Shown here piece after piece: positions 9,211-18,221 of a DNA stretch of 64,000 nt (the stretch's first letter is position 1; every line of letters begins with the position of its first letter). Source of the stretch: Rhizobium etli 8C-3 (GTDB lineage Bacteria > Pseudomonadota > Alphaproteobacteria > Rhizobiales > Rhizobiaceae); contig NZ_CP017242.1 of assembly GCF_001908375.1 (NCBI RefSeq), forward strand, positions 186,001 to 250,000, given 5' to 3'. The notes beneath the pieces were generated by a model. The model ran no database searches, was not told where the DNA came from, and saw only the letters and a program-made list of their open reading frames with translations. The position numbers and the translations under genes were made by a program.

Positions 9211-10716
9211 ATGGAACTCTTCAGCAATCTGGCGACCGGCTTTGCGGCCGCAACGACGCTCTACAATCTGCTCTTTTGTCTGGCGGGTGTCATGATCGGC
9301 ACGCTGATCGGCGTGCTACCTGGTATAGGAGCAACGGCCACGATTGCCATACTGCTGCCGATCACCTACCAGCTCGAGCCCATATCGTCGCTAATCATGC
9401 TGGCCGGCATCTACTACGGGGCACAGTATGGAGGATCGACCACCGCGATACTCATCAACATGCCCGGAGAGTCCTCGGCAGCAGTGACGGCGATTGACGG
9501 CTATCAGATGGCGCGCAACGGACGAGCCGGCGTCGCGCTTGCTATTGCCGCAATCGGCTCGTTCGTGGCCGGGACGTTCGCAACCCTTCTGGTCGCCATC
9601 TTTGCCAAACCCCTCACAGCGATCGCACTGGAGTTCGGGCCCGCTGAGTATTTTTCGCTGATGGTCCTGGGCCTCGTCTTTTCTACCGCCTTGGCTCATG
9701 GGTCTATCGTGAAGGCGCTCGGCATGCTGTTGCTCGGTCTCTTGCTCAGCATGGTCGGAACCGATCTCTATACCGGCGAATACCGGTTCACCTTGGGCAT
9801 AGATGGGTTTGCTGACGGACTTGAGGTGGTGGCTGTCGCAGTCGGTGTCTTTGGCATAGCGGAGATCCTGCGAAATCTGGAGAATCCGACGTCCCGAGAT
9901 TTGGTGACCCGTCACATTTCTAGCCTAATGCCGACGCGGGAGGACTTCCGCGCCATAGTCGGTCCAATAGTTCGGGGCACAGGCATCGGTTCCGTACTCG
10001 GGATACTTCCCGGAGGCGGACCAATCCTTGCAGCTTTCGCATCCTATACCATCGAAAAGCGCGTCTCTAACAAGCCGGGGGATTTCGGCAGGGGAGCCAT
10101 CGCGGGTGTCGCCGGTCCAGAATCGGCAAACAACGCTGGAGCACAGACCTCCTTCATTCCCTTGCTAACGCTAGGCATTCCCGCAAATCCGGTTCTTGCT
10201 ATGTTGATCGGGGCGATGTTCATTCAAGGAATCGTTCCTGGACCGAATGTGGTCGTCGAGCAACCGACACTTTTCTGGGGCATTATCGCCTCGATGTGGA
10301 TCGGCAATCTTATGCTGGTCGTCCTCAACCTGCCGCTGGTTGGCATGTGGGTCAAGTTACTGTCCATTCCCTACAACGTACTGTTCCCTGCCGTCATGGT
10401 CTTTTGTGCGATCGGCGTATTCAGCGTGCATTCAAACTCCTACGATCTTATCGTCGTATCGCTGTTCGGTCTCGCAGGATATCTGCTCGGCAAGATCGGA
10501 TGTGAACCGGCGCCGCTGATGCTCGGGTTCATTCTTGGGCCGATGCTGGAGGAAAACCTTCGCCGTGCCATGACAATGTATAGGGGGGATCCCACGATCT
10601 TCTTCGTTAGGCCGATCAGCGCTGTTCTTATGATGCTCGCGCTGATGGTTCTGGCGCTTACGCTCCTTCCGAACATACGCAGGAAACGTGAAGAGATCTT
10701 CCAAGAAGAAGACTGA
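9211..10716 (+). CDS. TctA-family large permease subunit
   Basis: A 501-residue polytopic protein with about a dozen membrane segments. It carries TctA family motifs: GVLPGIGATATIAILLP near residue 35, YYGAQYGGSTTAILINMPGE near 70, LGILPGGGPILA near 265 and GPESANNAGAQTSFIPLL near 305. It is the translocation channel, probably driven by a cation gradient, working with the preceding TctB and the periplasmic TctC. The start is separated from the tctB stop by three bases, indicating a single transcript. Confidence 0.93.
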   Translation: MELFSNLATGFAAATTLYNLLFCLAGVMIGTLIGVLPGIGATATIAILLPITYQLEPISSLIMLAGIYYGAQYGGSTTAILINMPGESSAAVTAIDGYQMARNGRAGVALAIAAIGSFVAGTFATLLVAIFAKPLTAIALEFGPAEYFSLMVLGLVFSTALAHGSIVKALGMLLLGLLLSMVGTDLYTGEYRFTLGIDGFADGLEVVAVAVGVFGIAEILRNLENPTSRDLVTRHISSLMPTREDFRAIVGPIVRGTGIGSVLGILPGGGPILAAFASYTIEKRVSNKPGDFGRGAIAGVAGPESANNAGAQTSFIPLLTLGIPANPVLAMLIGAMFIQGIVPGPNVVVEQPTLFWGIIASMWIGNLMLVVLNLPLVGMWVKLLSIPYNVLFPAVMVFCAIGVFSVHSNSYDLIVVSLFGLAGYLLGKIGCEPAPLMLGFILGPMLEENLRRAMTMYRGDPTIFFVRPISAVLMMLALMVLALTLLPNIRRKREEIFQEED

Positions 10717-10793
10717 CCGGCGAGAAAACCTTTATACGACACCGGAGCCCGGGATCGATGCGAGCCGAGATCATGCGCCACGTCCCAACTGTC

Positions 10794-11339
10794 GTGCTCG
10801 CATGCAGCAGCAAGCAGTTGATCGCCGTCTGCCTCGACCTCTTCGGAAAGTCGAATGTCGCCCTCCTTGCCGGCGACCAGATCTTCGAGCAGATGACGCC
10901 TTCCGGACAATTCCATCTCGGTCAGGTCATGACCATCGAAGTAGAGCAGGTCGAAAGCCATGAAGAGTGCTTCGCCGGACGTGCGTTTGCCGCCACGCCC
11001 GCCAAGCGATTGCTGCAGCAATCCGAAATTCGGCCGCCCGTGCTCGTCGAGAACGACTGCCTCGCCGTCGAGGATCGCAGTTGCCACGCCGAGCTGCTTT
11101 GCGGCTTCTGCTATCGCCGGAAAGCGATGCGTCCAATCATGCCCACCTCTCGTGATGATCCGGACGCGCCTGGGTTCGATGTGAACCGCGAGACGATACC
11201 CGTCCCATTTGATTTCGAAGACCCAGTCTGGTCCCTTCGGCGGCTTCGCTTTTGTAAGTGCCAGACATGGCTCGATGCGCGCGGGCATGGGATCGAGGGG
11301 AAGGTTCGGTTGAGCCGGATCTCGCGGCTTTCGGGCTCT
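10794..11339 (-). pseudogene. Remnant of an ATP-dependent DNA ligase (LigD-type) gene
   Basis: About 180 residues match the N-terminal part of the ligase domain of rhizobial LigD-like proteins: KPRDPAQPNLPLDPMPARIE, the nucleotidyl-acceptor motif FEIKWDGYRLA, ILDGEAVVLD, and FDLLYFDGHDLT. The match ends abruptly after LLAAACEH; following residues are unrelated and the reading frame continues into antisense of tctA. The OB-fold half of the ligase and any polymerase or nuclease domain are missing. It marks a recombination scar between the catabolic island and the next gene block. Confidence 0.8.
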
Positions 11340-11534
11340 TGAACGAAACCGGCATATCGGTGGCGAGCAGCGGTTTTGGTGGCCGAGATTTAACCATCCG
11401 ATGATTACATCAGGGAATGCGTAAAAAGAAAACGGCATTTGAGATGATAGCATCGACCCAAGCTACTCGCTGCCGCTGTTGGATATTAGTCCAGCAAGGA
11501 CTGAAGGCCCAGAATTTCTGCGGCATCGGCCACT
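11340..11534. other. Intergenic gap, no gene seen
   Basis: Between the LigD remnant and the end of the decarboxylase gene no coding region, RNA or clear terminator is visible. Confidence 0.5.
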
Positions 11535-13190
11535 CTAGTTTGCTTTCCAGTTCGCATTATCGGGGATCGACCGCTGAGGCACGACAACCTGGATGATGGA
11601 CGGACTGTTCAGATTTTCTTTGGCGCCATTTATGGCTTCCTCCAGTTCGCCATAGGTGTGTACCTTCCAGCCTTGGCAGCCAAAGACCTCTGCCAACTTG
11701 CTGTAATTCCATCGGTGCAGGATGCATGAATTGTAGAACGGCTTGTTACCATGAAAAACCGATGCATCGGCAAGCCATTGCTCCACGCCATAGATACCGT
11801 TGTCTGTCACGAAGATGATCGGGTTGAGATTGAACCGGGTTTGTGTCGAGAGGCATTGAGCGGTCATCTGAAACCCGCCATCCCCCGCAAAGACCATCAG
11901 CCTCTGGTTATCTTGCTTCGCCAGCGAAACCCCTGTCGCGGCCGGGCCGATATAACCGATCGCCGAATAGGATGATTGTACGATGAAACCGCGACGAGCA
12001 CTCACTTCAAGAAGCAGGCTCCCGAAATAATTCAAACTCGCGTCGGCACCAACGATAGTATTTCCGTCAATCTGGTGCTGAATGAAATCGTAGAAGCCCT
12101 GATATGTAATTTCGCCTGCCGGATTCACGACCGGCGCTAGCCGGGCTGTTTTCGTTGGAAGACGTTGGGCTTTGCACGTCAACCTTTTATCAATCAAGCC
12201 GTTGACGAGATCCGCCAGCGAAACCTGTGCGTTGAAGCTCGTGCCATATTTCACTGTATCCCAGGAGGCGAATGCGGTTTTATCGAGATCGATAGGCCAG
12301 CCCAAATCATTGATATCAGTCAACCAGACGCCCAGCGCCAATACGAAGTCGGAGTCTTTGACCAAAGACTGGACGTAGGGTGATGACGATTTGCCATCAA
12401 ACACCCCGGCAAATTGTGCATCGTCTTCCGACAGGATGGCCTTGCTCAAGAGCTCGGTCACGTAGGGAATTTTGAGGTCTCGAATGAGCCGCTCCGCCTG
12501 ATGGTGAAGGCCGAACCGGTCGACCTCGACACCGATCCAGATCAGGGGTTTGGTGGCGTTGTGCAATCTTTCGCTGATTTGCGCGATCGACTGATTTAGA
12601 CTGTCCTCGTCGGATATGACCGGCGCCGCTTTTAATGCATTCGACGGGCGCGCGCATTCCAGGTCCACCATATCCTCCAGCAACTCGATATAGACCGGAC
12701 GTCTTTCCGTGATGCACTGCGTCAGCGCATAATCTATGAGCATTGGCGCAAGATGAGGGCTATCGAGGCGGACGGCAGCGGCCGTTATGTATTCGAACAC
12801 CTGAAGATCCGTTTCCCGCCCGCTGATGAAATGATGCGAACTGTAGCCGGTCTGTTCGAATGTGAGCGTTTTCTTGATGCTTGGCGCACCGTTGATCAGA
12901 ACAACCGGCACTTTCTCGACGTAAGATCCGGCGATCGCATTTGTTGCGCAAAGCGCGCCTGCGGAATAGGTTACGCACAGCGCACCAATTCCTTTCAGTC
13001 TCGCATAGCCGTCAGCCGCATAACCGGCATTCAGTTCATTCACTTCTTCGATGACCTGAATATCGCTTTTCTCGACATAACTGTTCACCCATTCGATCGA
13101 ATAATCGCCCGCTATGGAAAACAGGTGTCCCAGGCCCAGTTCGCGAAGTCTGTCGACCAGATATTGCCCAACCGTGTATGTCTCGTCCAT
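11535..13190 (-). CDS. Thiamine-diphosphate 2-oxo-acid decarboxylase, PDC/IPDC family
   Basis: A 551-residue complete protein with the three domains of pyruvate/indolepyruvate decarboxylases. The catalytic residues of this subgroup are visible: Asp29 (AGDYS), Glu52 (NELNAGYAADGYAR), the adjacent His pair in SSHHF (near 115), and Glu in GIYGVEQW. The cofactor motif GDGGFQ...TDN is present near residues 435-465. This separates it from acetolactate synthase and from the IolD-type hydrolase, which lack the His pair. Such enzymes convert a 2-oxo acid to an aldehyde plus CO2; side-chain preference cannot be read directly. It lies 38 bp downstream of the MBL hydrolase gene and is probably co-transcribed. 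Confidence 0.87.
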   Translation of the reverse strand: MDETYTVGQYLVDRLRELGLGHLFSIAGDYSIEWVNSYVEKSDIQVIEEVNELNAGYAADGYARLKGIGALCVTYSAGALCATNAIAGSYVEKVPVVLINGAPSIKKTLTFEQTGYSSHHFISGRETDLQVFEYITAAAVRLDSPHLAPMLIDYALTQCITERRPVYIELLEDMVDLECARPSNALKAAPVISDEDSLNQSIAQISERLHNATKPLIWIGVEVDRFGLHHQAERLIRDLKIPYVTELLSKAILSEDDAQFAGVFDGKSSSPYVQSLVKDSDFVLALGVWLTDINDLGWPIDLDKTAFASWDTVKYGTSFNAQVSLADLVNGLIDKRLTCKAQRLPTKTARLAPVVNPAGEITYQGFYDFIQHQIDGNTIVGADASLNYFGSLLLEVSARRGFIVQSSYSAIGYIGPAATGVSLAKQDNQRLMVFAGDGGFQMTAQCLSTQTRFNLNPIIFVTDNGIYGVEQWLADASVFHGNKPFYNSCILHRWNYSKLAEVFGCQGWKVHTYGELEEAINGAKENLNSPSIIQVVVPQRSIPDNANWKAN

Positions 13191-13228
13191 GTTCCAACGG
13201 CTCCCCTGTTGACGACAATTGACGTATA

Positions 13229-14053
13229 TTAAAATTCGCTCGCGTCATCGAATAAGCGAGGTATGTATATGTCGAATATTGCGGGGCATTTTCGTTCGGG
13301 AAATCTTTCCAGCATGAAGCGCTTGAAAGTATCATTGGTGAGACCGTCGCCGGCGGCCTCCATGGCAACGGACAAATACTCTATATTTTTGGCAACCTCG
13401 TTTTTGTCAGCCGGAAAGCCGTGACCGGGAAGGAACAGGTCATAGTCGGACAGCAGCATACCCTGCAAAATCCCAATCCAATGCTCCATGTCTTTCGTAA
13501 GATAAAGGTGCGTTCCGCTGTAGATCAGGTCTTGCGCAATAAAAACGCCTACGTCCGGAAGACCTATGGTGAGAAGAAAATCGATCTCCGTATCAACGAC
13601 TTCATCAAATACGTATTTGACTCCGTCGATGATTTCCTCGCCGGCGCGGACTTTTTTTTCGGGAATTACCAGGCTCTTCGGAGCGAGGTTGCCCATTTTC
13701 CAATGGTCATTCAGGGAATCCTTCCCATGCTGCTGCAGGAACTCTATCGTTTTCGGCAATGCATAAAGCGGAATGTCGCTGAATGCGGCTCCCAGGCCGA
13801 ACCAATGGTCGGGATGCCTGTGCGACAGGTAAATCCGGTCGATCTCCTTGCCGATACTGTTGGCATACTCCCTGAATTGCCGCGCATAGGGAACGAGAAA
13901 TTGCCCATCGACAAGAACAAGCTTGTTCCTGCTTTCGATTATGTGCGTTGCATTGGCGATATTGTCATCCGTGAAAGCTGAAATGAAAGTATGAATACGG
14001 ACATCGCCTGCTCGCCTGACGATTTTAATAGGATCCGGCAATTGCGCCACCAT
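13229..14053 (-). CDS. Metallo-beta-lactamase-fold hydrolase
   Basis: 274 residues from the ATG at 14053, which has GGGAGATA just upstream; the frame extends further up but without similarity or a better ribosome site. The metal-binding motif HRHPDHW (His78, His80, Asp82, His83) is present, with a later His in LPGHGFPAD. The fold usually hydrolyses thioesters, lactones or phosphodiesters; no subgroup can be assigned confidently. It lies between the sugar-isomerase-like gene and the decarboxylase gene, all on the minus strand, so it probably serves the same pathway. No signal peptide is seen. Confidence 0.83.
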   Translation of the reverse strand: MVAQLPDPIKIVRRAGDVRIHTFISAFTDDNIANATHIIESRNKLVLVDGQFLVPYARQFREYANSIGKEIDRIYLSHRHPDHWFGLGAAFSDIPLYALPKTIEFLQQHGKDSLNDHWKMGNLAPKSLVIPEKKVRAGEEIIDGVKYVFDEVVDTEIDFLLTIGLPDVGVFIAQDLIYSGTHLYLTKDMEHWIGILQGMLLSDYDLFLPGHGFPADKNEVAKNIEYLSVAMEAAGDGLTNDTFKRFMLERFPERKCPAIFDIYIPRLFDDASEF

Positions 14054-14241
14054 AGGTATCTCCCTGATTGAAAGGTCGTTTGTTGAGGTTTGACGTTTAC
14101 TCGGGGCAGGGCGGCCAGACAGGATTGGCCACCATGCCGTCCCCGGAGGTGCTGGATGGAGGTGCCCTTTGAGGCGCCTTCTCGGAGATGAAGGCTCCCC
14201 AGCATCCGGGGTTAGTTTCCAACATGCGCGGCTGAGCGCCA

Positions 14242-15264
14242 TCACGGATGAGATCGACGACCGTGGGAAGCGATCTTTTCCTCCAATGTCTTCAGGGCGG
14301 CGCGCGCAACGTCGTAGGCGCTGTCGACGCCCGCCTCCGGCGCGTCCTCACCGGGCCGCCAGAAGCGTCTGCGCGTCATTCTCATCGAGCTCTCGAAGGG
14401 TGGAATCGCGTTAAAGACTTCGACGAGATAGGGGCCGGAATAAACCGGCTCGATTTCGCCCAACATAATATCCCAGGGAATCCAGCAGTCTTTGACAGCG
14501 CCCCGGTCCGGTGCTGAGATATGAACGTAATTCAGCCGGCTCTGCTGTGCGGCACGGGCGACATTTTTCCTGAAGATTGCCGGCCCCTGGCTTTCCATCA
14601 CGACCTGCGCTGTATCGACCGTGACGCCACAGACCGGAATGTCGGCGATTTCGAGAAAATCCAGCGCTTCCGAGACCATGGTCGGCCCAGGCGTTTCCCA
14701 ATTCTTGACGGGCTCAATGGCGAGCTTCACTCTCTTATCGGCACTATATTCCGCCAACTCTTGGAAGATGGAGCCCGCCGCCGCGAATCGTGGCTTTATC
14801 CAATCCTGAAGCGCGTCGCTCCAGATCTCCTCACCGTCATCCGTCAGCGGAAAGATACCATAGGGGTAGAGAAACGGCCCTGACATGATCGTATTCTCCC
14901 CACCCAGCACCGACGTGATGTCGACACGGGATTTGAGATAGGACAGAGCCTGCTTGCGCTGTTCCTCGTAGGGCGAGGTCGGATCGTAGGTTCGCGTGGT
15001 CCCCACATTGGTTGTGAACTTCACATCCTGGAAGCCTGCCTTATCGAACGCCTTCTTGAGGCGGACATAGCTTTCGACCTCAGCGTGATGACCGGCATGG
15101 GCAGGTCCTGGGGCGATATGCACATCGAAGCCAGTGTAGCCGATGTCGGTAAGAGCCTTCAGATGTCTGACGAGAACCTGGGTGTAGTCCGCGTCGTTCG
15201 GCCTCAAATCCGCTGTAAACATAAAGAAGCTGAAATATATATCTCGCTTGAATGCCTCTGACAT
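14242..15264 (-). CDS. Sugar phosphate isomerase/epimerase-family TIM-barrel protein
   Basis: About 340 residues of the xylose-isomerase-like (AP endonuclease 2) TIM barrel. Family features include GYTGFDVHIAPG near residue 40, the metal Glu in LAIEPVKNWE, VCGVTVDTAQ, and YVHISAPDRG. This combination resembles D-tagatose 3-epimerase and related ketose epimerases. The second ATG (15264) is preferred because GGAG lies eight bases upstream; the first (15270) leaves only two. A 188-bp stretch with imperfect GC-rich inverted repeats separates it from the MBL gene. Confidence 0.82.
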   Translation of the reverse strand: MSEAFKRDIYFSFFMFTADLRPNDADYTQVLVRHLKALTDIGYTGFDVHIAPGPAHAGHHAEVESYVRLKKAFDKAGFQDVKFTTNVGTTRTYDPTSPYEEQRKQALSYLKSRVDITSVLGGENTIMSGPFLYPYGIFPLTDDGEEIWSDALQDWIKPRFAAAGSIFQELAEYSADKRVKLAIEPVKNWETPGPTMVSEALDFLEIADIPVCGVTVDTAQVVMESQGPAIFRKNVARAAQQSRLNYVHISAPDRGAVKDCWIPWDIMLGEIEPVYSGPYLVEVFNAIPPFESSMRMTRRRFWRPGEDAPEAGVDSAYDVARAALKTLEEKIASHGRRSHP

Positions 15265-15369
15265 CTTCATCGCTCCGGCTATCGTTATCCAATAACGCGT
15301 GGTTATCGATCAATCTCTAGTTTATCGAGGAATTCGCACCTTCCAGGATTGCGATCTGTTCTTCGAAAA

Positions 15370-15495
15370 CGTTCCGAACGATCTTACGGAACGAGACGGC
15401 GAGCAGGGAATTACGTCAACTGTGATTTGCGTGGAACTCACACGAAGCACGTGATCAGACTTTATGTCGTACTCAGACGGATCTGAATCAGATCC
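15370..15495. promoter_or_regulatory. Two inverted repeats in the gap upstream of the epimerase-like gene
   Basis: The 269-bp gap between the two TIM-barrel genes holds two perfect inverted repeats: CGTTCCG (15370-15376) with CGGAACG (15387-15393), and GGATCTG-AAT-CAGATCC (15479-15495). Neither is followed by a T run. They could be operators for the 15264-start gene or a processing/termination structure after the IolE-like gene. The assignment is inference. Confidence 0.4.
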
Positions 15496-15533
15496 AGAAT
15501 CCAAACCAAAAGAGGTCAAACCTCTCGCCGGGG

Positions 15534-16472
15534 CTACCATCCGAGCAGCTTGCGTAGATATTCGCGGCCCATTTTCGCATATTGCAGCGGATTGGCCTTG
15601 GCCGGGTCCTGCTCTGCTTCGACGCAGATCCAACCGGCGAAATCCGCCGCGGCCAACGCATCGAGGATTTCCGGAAAGGTCACGATGGAGCCATCACCCG
15701 GAACGGTAAAGATTCCCATCTCGATACCTTGCTGGAAGGACAATTCACGGGCCTTAATCGCCCCAACCACCTCGGCGCGAATATCTTTCAGGTGAACATG
15801 CTTGATGCGGTGGGCGTATTTTCTTGCCAGCGCCAGCGGATCGACACCGGCAGCCGCCTGGTGTGCGGTGTCGAGAAGCATGTTGACCAGCCTGGGATCC
15901 GTCTCGTCCATGAGCCGGTGGATCGCTTCCGTCTTCATCACCCCGGTTCCCAGATGCGGGTGATAGCAGAGCCGGCGGTTGCGTGCCCTGGCTTTCTCTC
16001 CCGCCTCATGCAACCCTTCGATAAGGTATTTCCACTCGTCCTCGGAGAAATCAGGACAATTCGGAAACAGGGCGACCGGAAGCGGATTGACGGCCCGGCC
16101 AAACTCTGAGACGACCAGATCGGCCCTGCGCGGATCGTTGCTGTCACCTTCCATGGCTTCGAGGAAATCGAGCTGAGCATCGACATTGTCCAGGGTATGA
16201 CGCTTCATCGCCTTGATGGTGAAGTAGGTGCTTACCCAAGGCTCGGAAATCCGCAATCCCCTGAGTTCGAGGGCCGGTCGCAATACTTTCGGGTCCGTCG
16301 GATATTTGTGGCCGACGCCACATCCGACATATCCGGCGAGCGCCATTTCACTCAGAGCCTGCTCGTAGGGGATACCGATATCGATGTTGATGAAATCGTC
16401 ATTCCACCAGAGCGTGGGGATGACACCCAGCCAGACCTTGGCGGGCGTCAGTCGATGCAGATATGTCACCAT
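15534..16472 (-). CDS. Inosose dehydratase (IolE)-like sugar isomerase-fold protein
   Basis: 312 residues of the same TIM-barrel superfamily as its neighbour but closer to myo-inosose dehydratase: LGVIPTLWWNDD near residue 15, SEMALAGYVGCGVGHKYP near 40-57, CYHPHLGTGV near 168, MLLDTAHQAAAG near 198, KHVHLKD near 223, and a late metal Glu in WICVEAEQDP. IolE removes water from 2-keto-inositol. Whether this protein is a true IolE is unsure, since the usual IolE tract around the asparagine-rich start is altered and no other iol genes are present. It follows the small dehydrogenase subunit gene by 40 bp. Confidence 0.75.
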   Translation of the reverse strand: MVTYLHRLTPAKVWLGVIPTLWWNDDFINIDIGIPYEQALSEMALAGYVGCGVGHKYPTDPKVLRPALELRGLRISEPWVSTYFTIKAMKRHTLDNVDAQLDFLEAMEGDSNDPRRADLVVSEFGRAVNPLPVALFPNCPDFSEDEWKYLIEGLHEAGEKARARNRRLCYHPHLGTGVMKTEAIHRLMDETDPRLVNMLLDTAHQAAAGVDPLALARKYAHRIKHVHLKDIRAEVVGAIKARELSFQQGIEMGIFTVPGDGSIVTFPEILDALAAADFAGWICVEAEQDPAKANPLQYAKMGREYLRKLLGW

Positions 16473-16512
16473 GGCAATGATCCAGTCCTTTTGAGGTCAA
16501 ATCGAAGTGGCA

Positions 16513-16995
16513 TCAGGTTTTGGAATCGAGATCCGGAAGGTCCGGAATTTTCGGCGGAAAGGCCCAGGAGCCGAAACCAGGCCCCTTGGCGCCTGCGGGG
16601 TGGGCTCCGATCGCCTTCCAGAGCAAACCCTCGATATAGGCGTCGGGAGAAACGACGAAGGTGGCACCCGCGGCCCTGCGGCCAAAGCGCTCCGTCCAGG
16701 CGGAGGGCAGCTCGAACCAAGTCCCGGAATACCAGAGCTTGATCAGCGCGCGGGTCACGTCTCCCAGCAATTCATTGCCAAGAATGGTCGTGCGCACCGC
16801 CTGGATACGGGCCACGTCTTCCGGCGGCGGCAGGGCGACGAAGGCGGCCAGCAGCGCATCGGTGGTCTCGCCGCCGACCATCTTGTCGAGCGTGGCGAGA
16901 TAGCGTTCCGCCAGGCCCGTTCCCAGAAGATCGAAGCGGGAGAAGGCCGTCAATTCGACGGAAACGTTGAGAAACGCCTCGAAACGGCTGCTCAT
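16513..16995 (-). CDS. Sorbitol/gluconate dehydrogenase small-subunit-like protein
   Basis: 160 residues resembling the small subunit of membrane-associated FAD sorbitol dehydrogenases (FLNVSVELTAFSRFDL, LATLDKMVGG, IQAVRTTILGN, LIKLWYSGTW). Such subunits accompany GMC-type flavoprotein dehydrogenases. The start codon overlaps the stop of the upstream ferritin-like gene by four bases (ATGA), so translation is probably coupled. No twin-arginine or Sec signal is present, unlike many secreted relatives, which points to a cytoplasmic complex or export with a partner. The GMC flavoprotein two genes upstream is the likely partner. Confidence 0.65.
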   Translation of the reverse strand: MSSRFEAFLNVSVELTAFSRFDLLGTGLAERYLATLDKMVGGETTDALLAAFVALPPPEDVARIQAVRTTILGNELLGDVTRALIKLWYSGTWFELPSAWTERFGRRAAGATFVVSPDAYIEGLLWKAIGAHPAGAKGPGFGSWAFPPKIPDLPDLDSKT

Positions 16996-18116
16996 GCTCT
17001 CACCTCCGCCTGCTGGGTGACGGCCGCCTGTTTGGTGCTGCCGGGGATCTCATAGGTGGGGCAGCCGTTCTTACCGGGATGGTTCGTCAGAGGATTGCGG
17101 ATGAGTTCGAGGATCATGTTGCGGAATTCGAACATGATCGGAACCGCTTCCAACAGCAGGGTCGGCTGGCCGTTATAGGCACGCGTCAAAAGCTGCAGAA
17201 ATTCGCCATAGCGCGTGTTAAAGGCGGTCGCCGCCTCACGCAGTTCCGGGTCTTTCTTTATGTCTATGTCCACCACTTTCAGGTTCGCTTTGATGGGATA
17301 GGCGCCTTCCCAATCGACCTGCAACTGCGGACCAGTAGGGTGGCCGGGCTGGTCGCCCTTCTGGTAGTAGCGGCCTTTGACCAGCTCGTCGAAACGATAG
17401 TAATGGGCCAGTTCGTGCTCGTTATCGTCGTAGATACCGCCACCGTCGCCTTCGCCCTGTTCGATGATGAGCTCGATGGCTTCCAGGGCGCTTTTCAGAT
17501 CGGTCACGCCAAACAGCTCGCCGCCGCCGGAATAATAATATTCCGAGGTGATCTGACGCGACCTGTCGCCGGTGAAAATGGTTGTGCCCACCCGATGCGC
17601 TTCGGCTTCCAGGTATTTGATGCCTTCTGCGATGGTCGAGTAGAACTCGCCGATACTGTAAAAATGGAGGTCCTCGTGCCTTGGATCGTTGCCAAGCGCG
17701 GTGGTATGCGGGGAGGTCTTGCGGTGTATCAGGCCTTTACCAACGAGATGTATGGGACGCTGGGCCGGCCGCTCGATTTTCAGGAAAGTCGCCAGCGCCT
17801 CACGACCAAAAGCCTGGATGCCGACCTTGAAGTCGGTCTCACCGTCCGGTAGGGAGGCGGGATAGTCGACCGCGAAGTCCGGCCTGGTAAGATCCGGCGT
17901 GCCGCCGATGGCATTGAGAATATTGGCCGCGATGGTCAGATGCAGCATTTCTTCCACGACGATCACGCGCAGAACCTGGGTTGCATCCTGGTTGACGCCG
18001 GGTTTGATCGAGTAAAGCGCCGTCAGATACGGCGGAATCGTCGCATGTTCGAGGCGCATCGCCTGATAGAGAAATTCTTTCAGCTCATCGAGCGTCCTAA
18101 TGCTGTAAGAATACAT
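16992..18116 (-). CDS. Ferritin-like domain protein (VioB/RebD N-terminal type)
   Basis: 374 residues from the ATG at 18116, preceded by GGAG at seven bases; an upstream in-frame extension has no similarity. The N-terminal 230 residues form a four-helix ferritin-like domain with Glu/His metal-ligand candidates: AMRLEHATIPPYLTALYS near 18-35, VVEEMLHLTIAANILNAIGG near 55-75 and the later DNEHELAHYYRF. Similar domains occur in iminophenylpyruvate dimer synthases and in uncharacterised oxidoreductase operons. Here it sits between a GMC flavoprotein and a dehydrogenase small subunit; a role in oxygen- or peroxide-linked oxidation is possible but unproven. Confidence 0.75.
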   Translation of the reverse strand: MYSYSIRTLDELKEFLYQAMRLEHATIPPYLTALYSIKPGVNQDATQVLRVIVVEEMLHLTIAANILNAIGGTPDLTRPDFAVDYPASLPDGETDFKVGIQAFGREALATFLKIERPAQRPIHLVGKGLIHRKTSPHTTALGNDPRHEDLHFYSIGEFYSTIAEGIKYLEAEAHRVGTTIFTGDRSRQITSEYYYSGGGELFGVTDLKSALEAIELIIEQGEGDGGGIYDDNEHELAHYYRFDELVKGRYYQKGDQPGHPTGPQLQVDWEGAYPIKANLKVVDIDIKKDPELREAATAFNTRYGEFLQLLTRAYNGQPTLLLEAVPIMFEFRNMILELIRNPLTNHPGKNGCPTYEIPGSTKQAAVTQQAEVRA

Positions 18117-18221
18117 GCTCAAGCTCCATGGAAGAAGGTAAGTTGGGTGCACGGCCGGCTGCCTGTGGCTTGCGCCATGCCCATCGGTTCGTTCCGCGCG
18201 CAACGGATGTCCGGCCTTTGT

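Noticed and set aside
11535..13190. IolD or acetolactate synthase
   Set aside because: The His pair and the Glu in the YGVEQW segment place it in the PDC/IPDC group.
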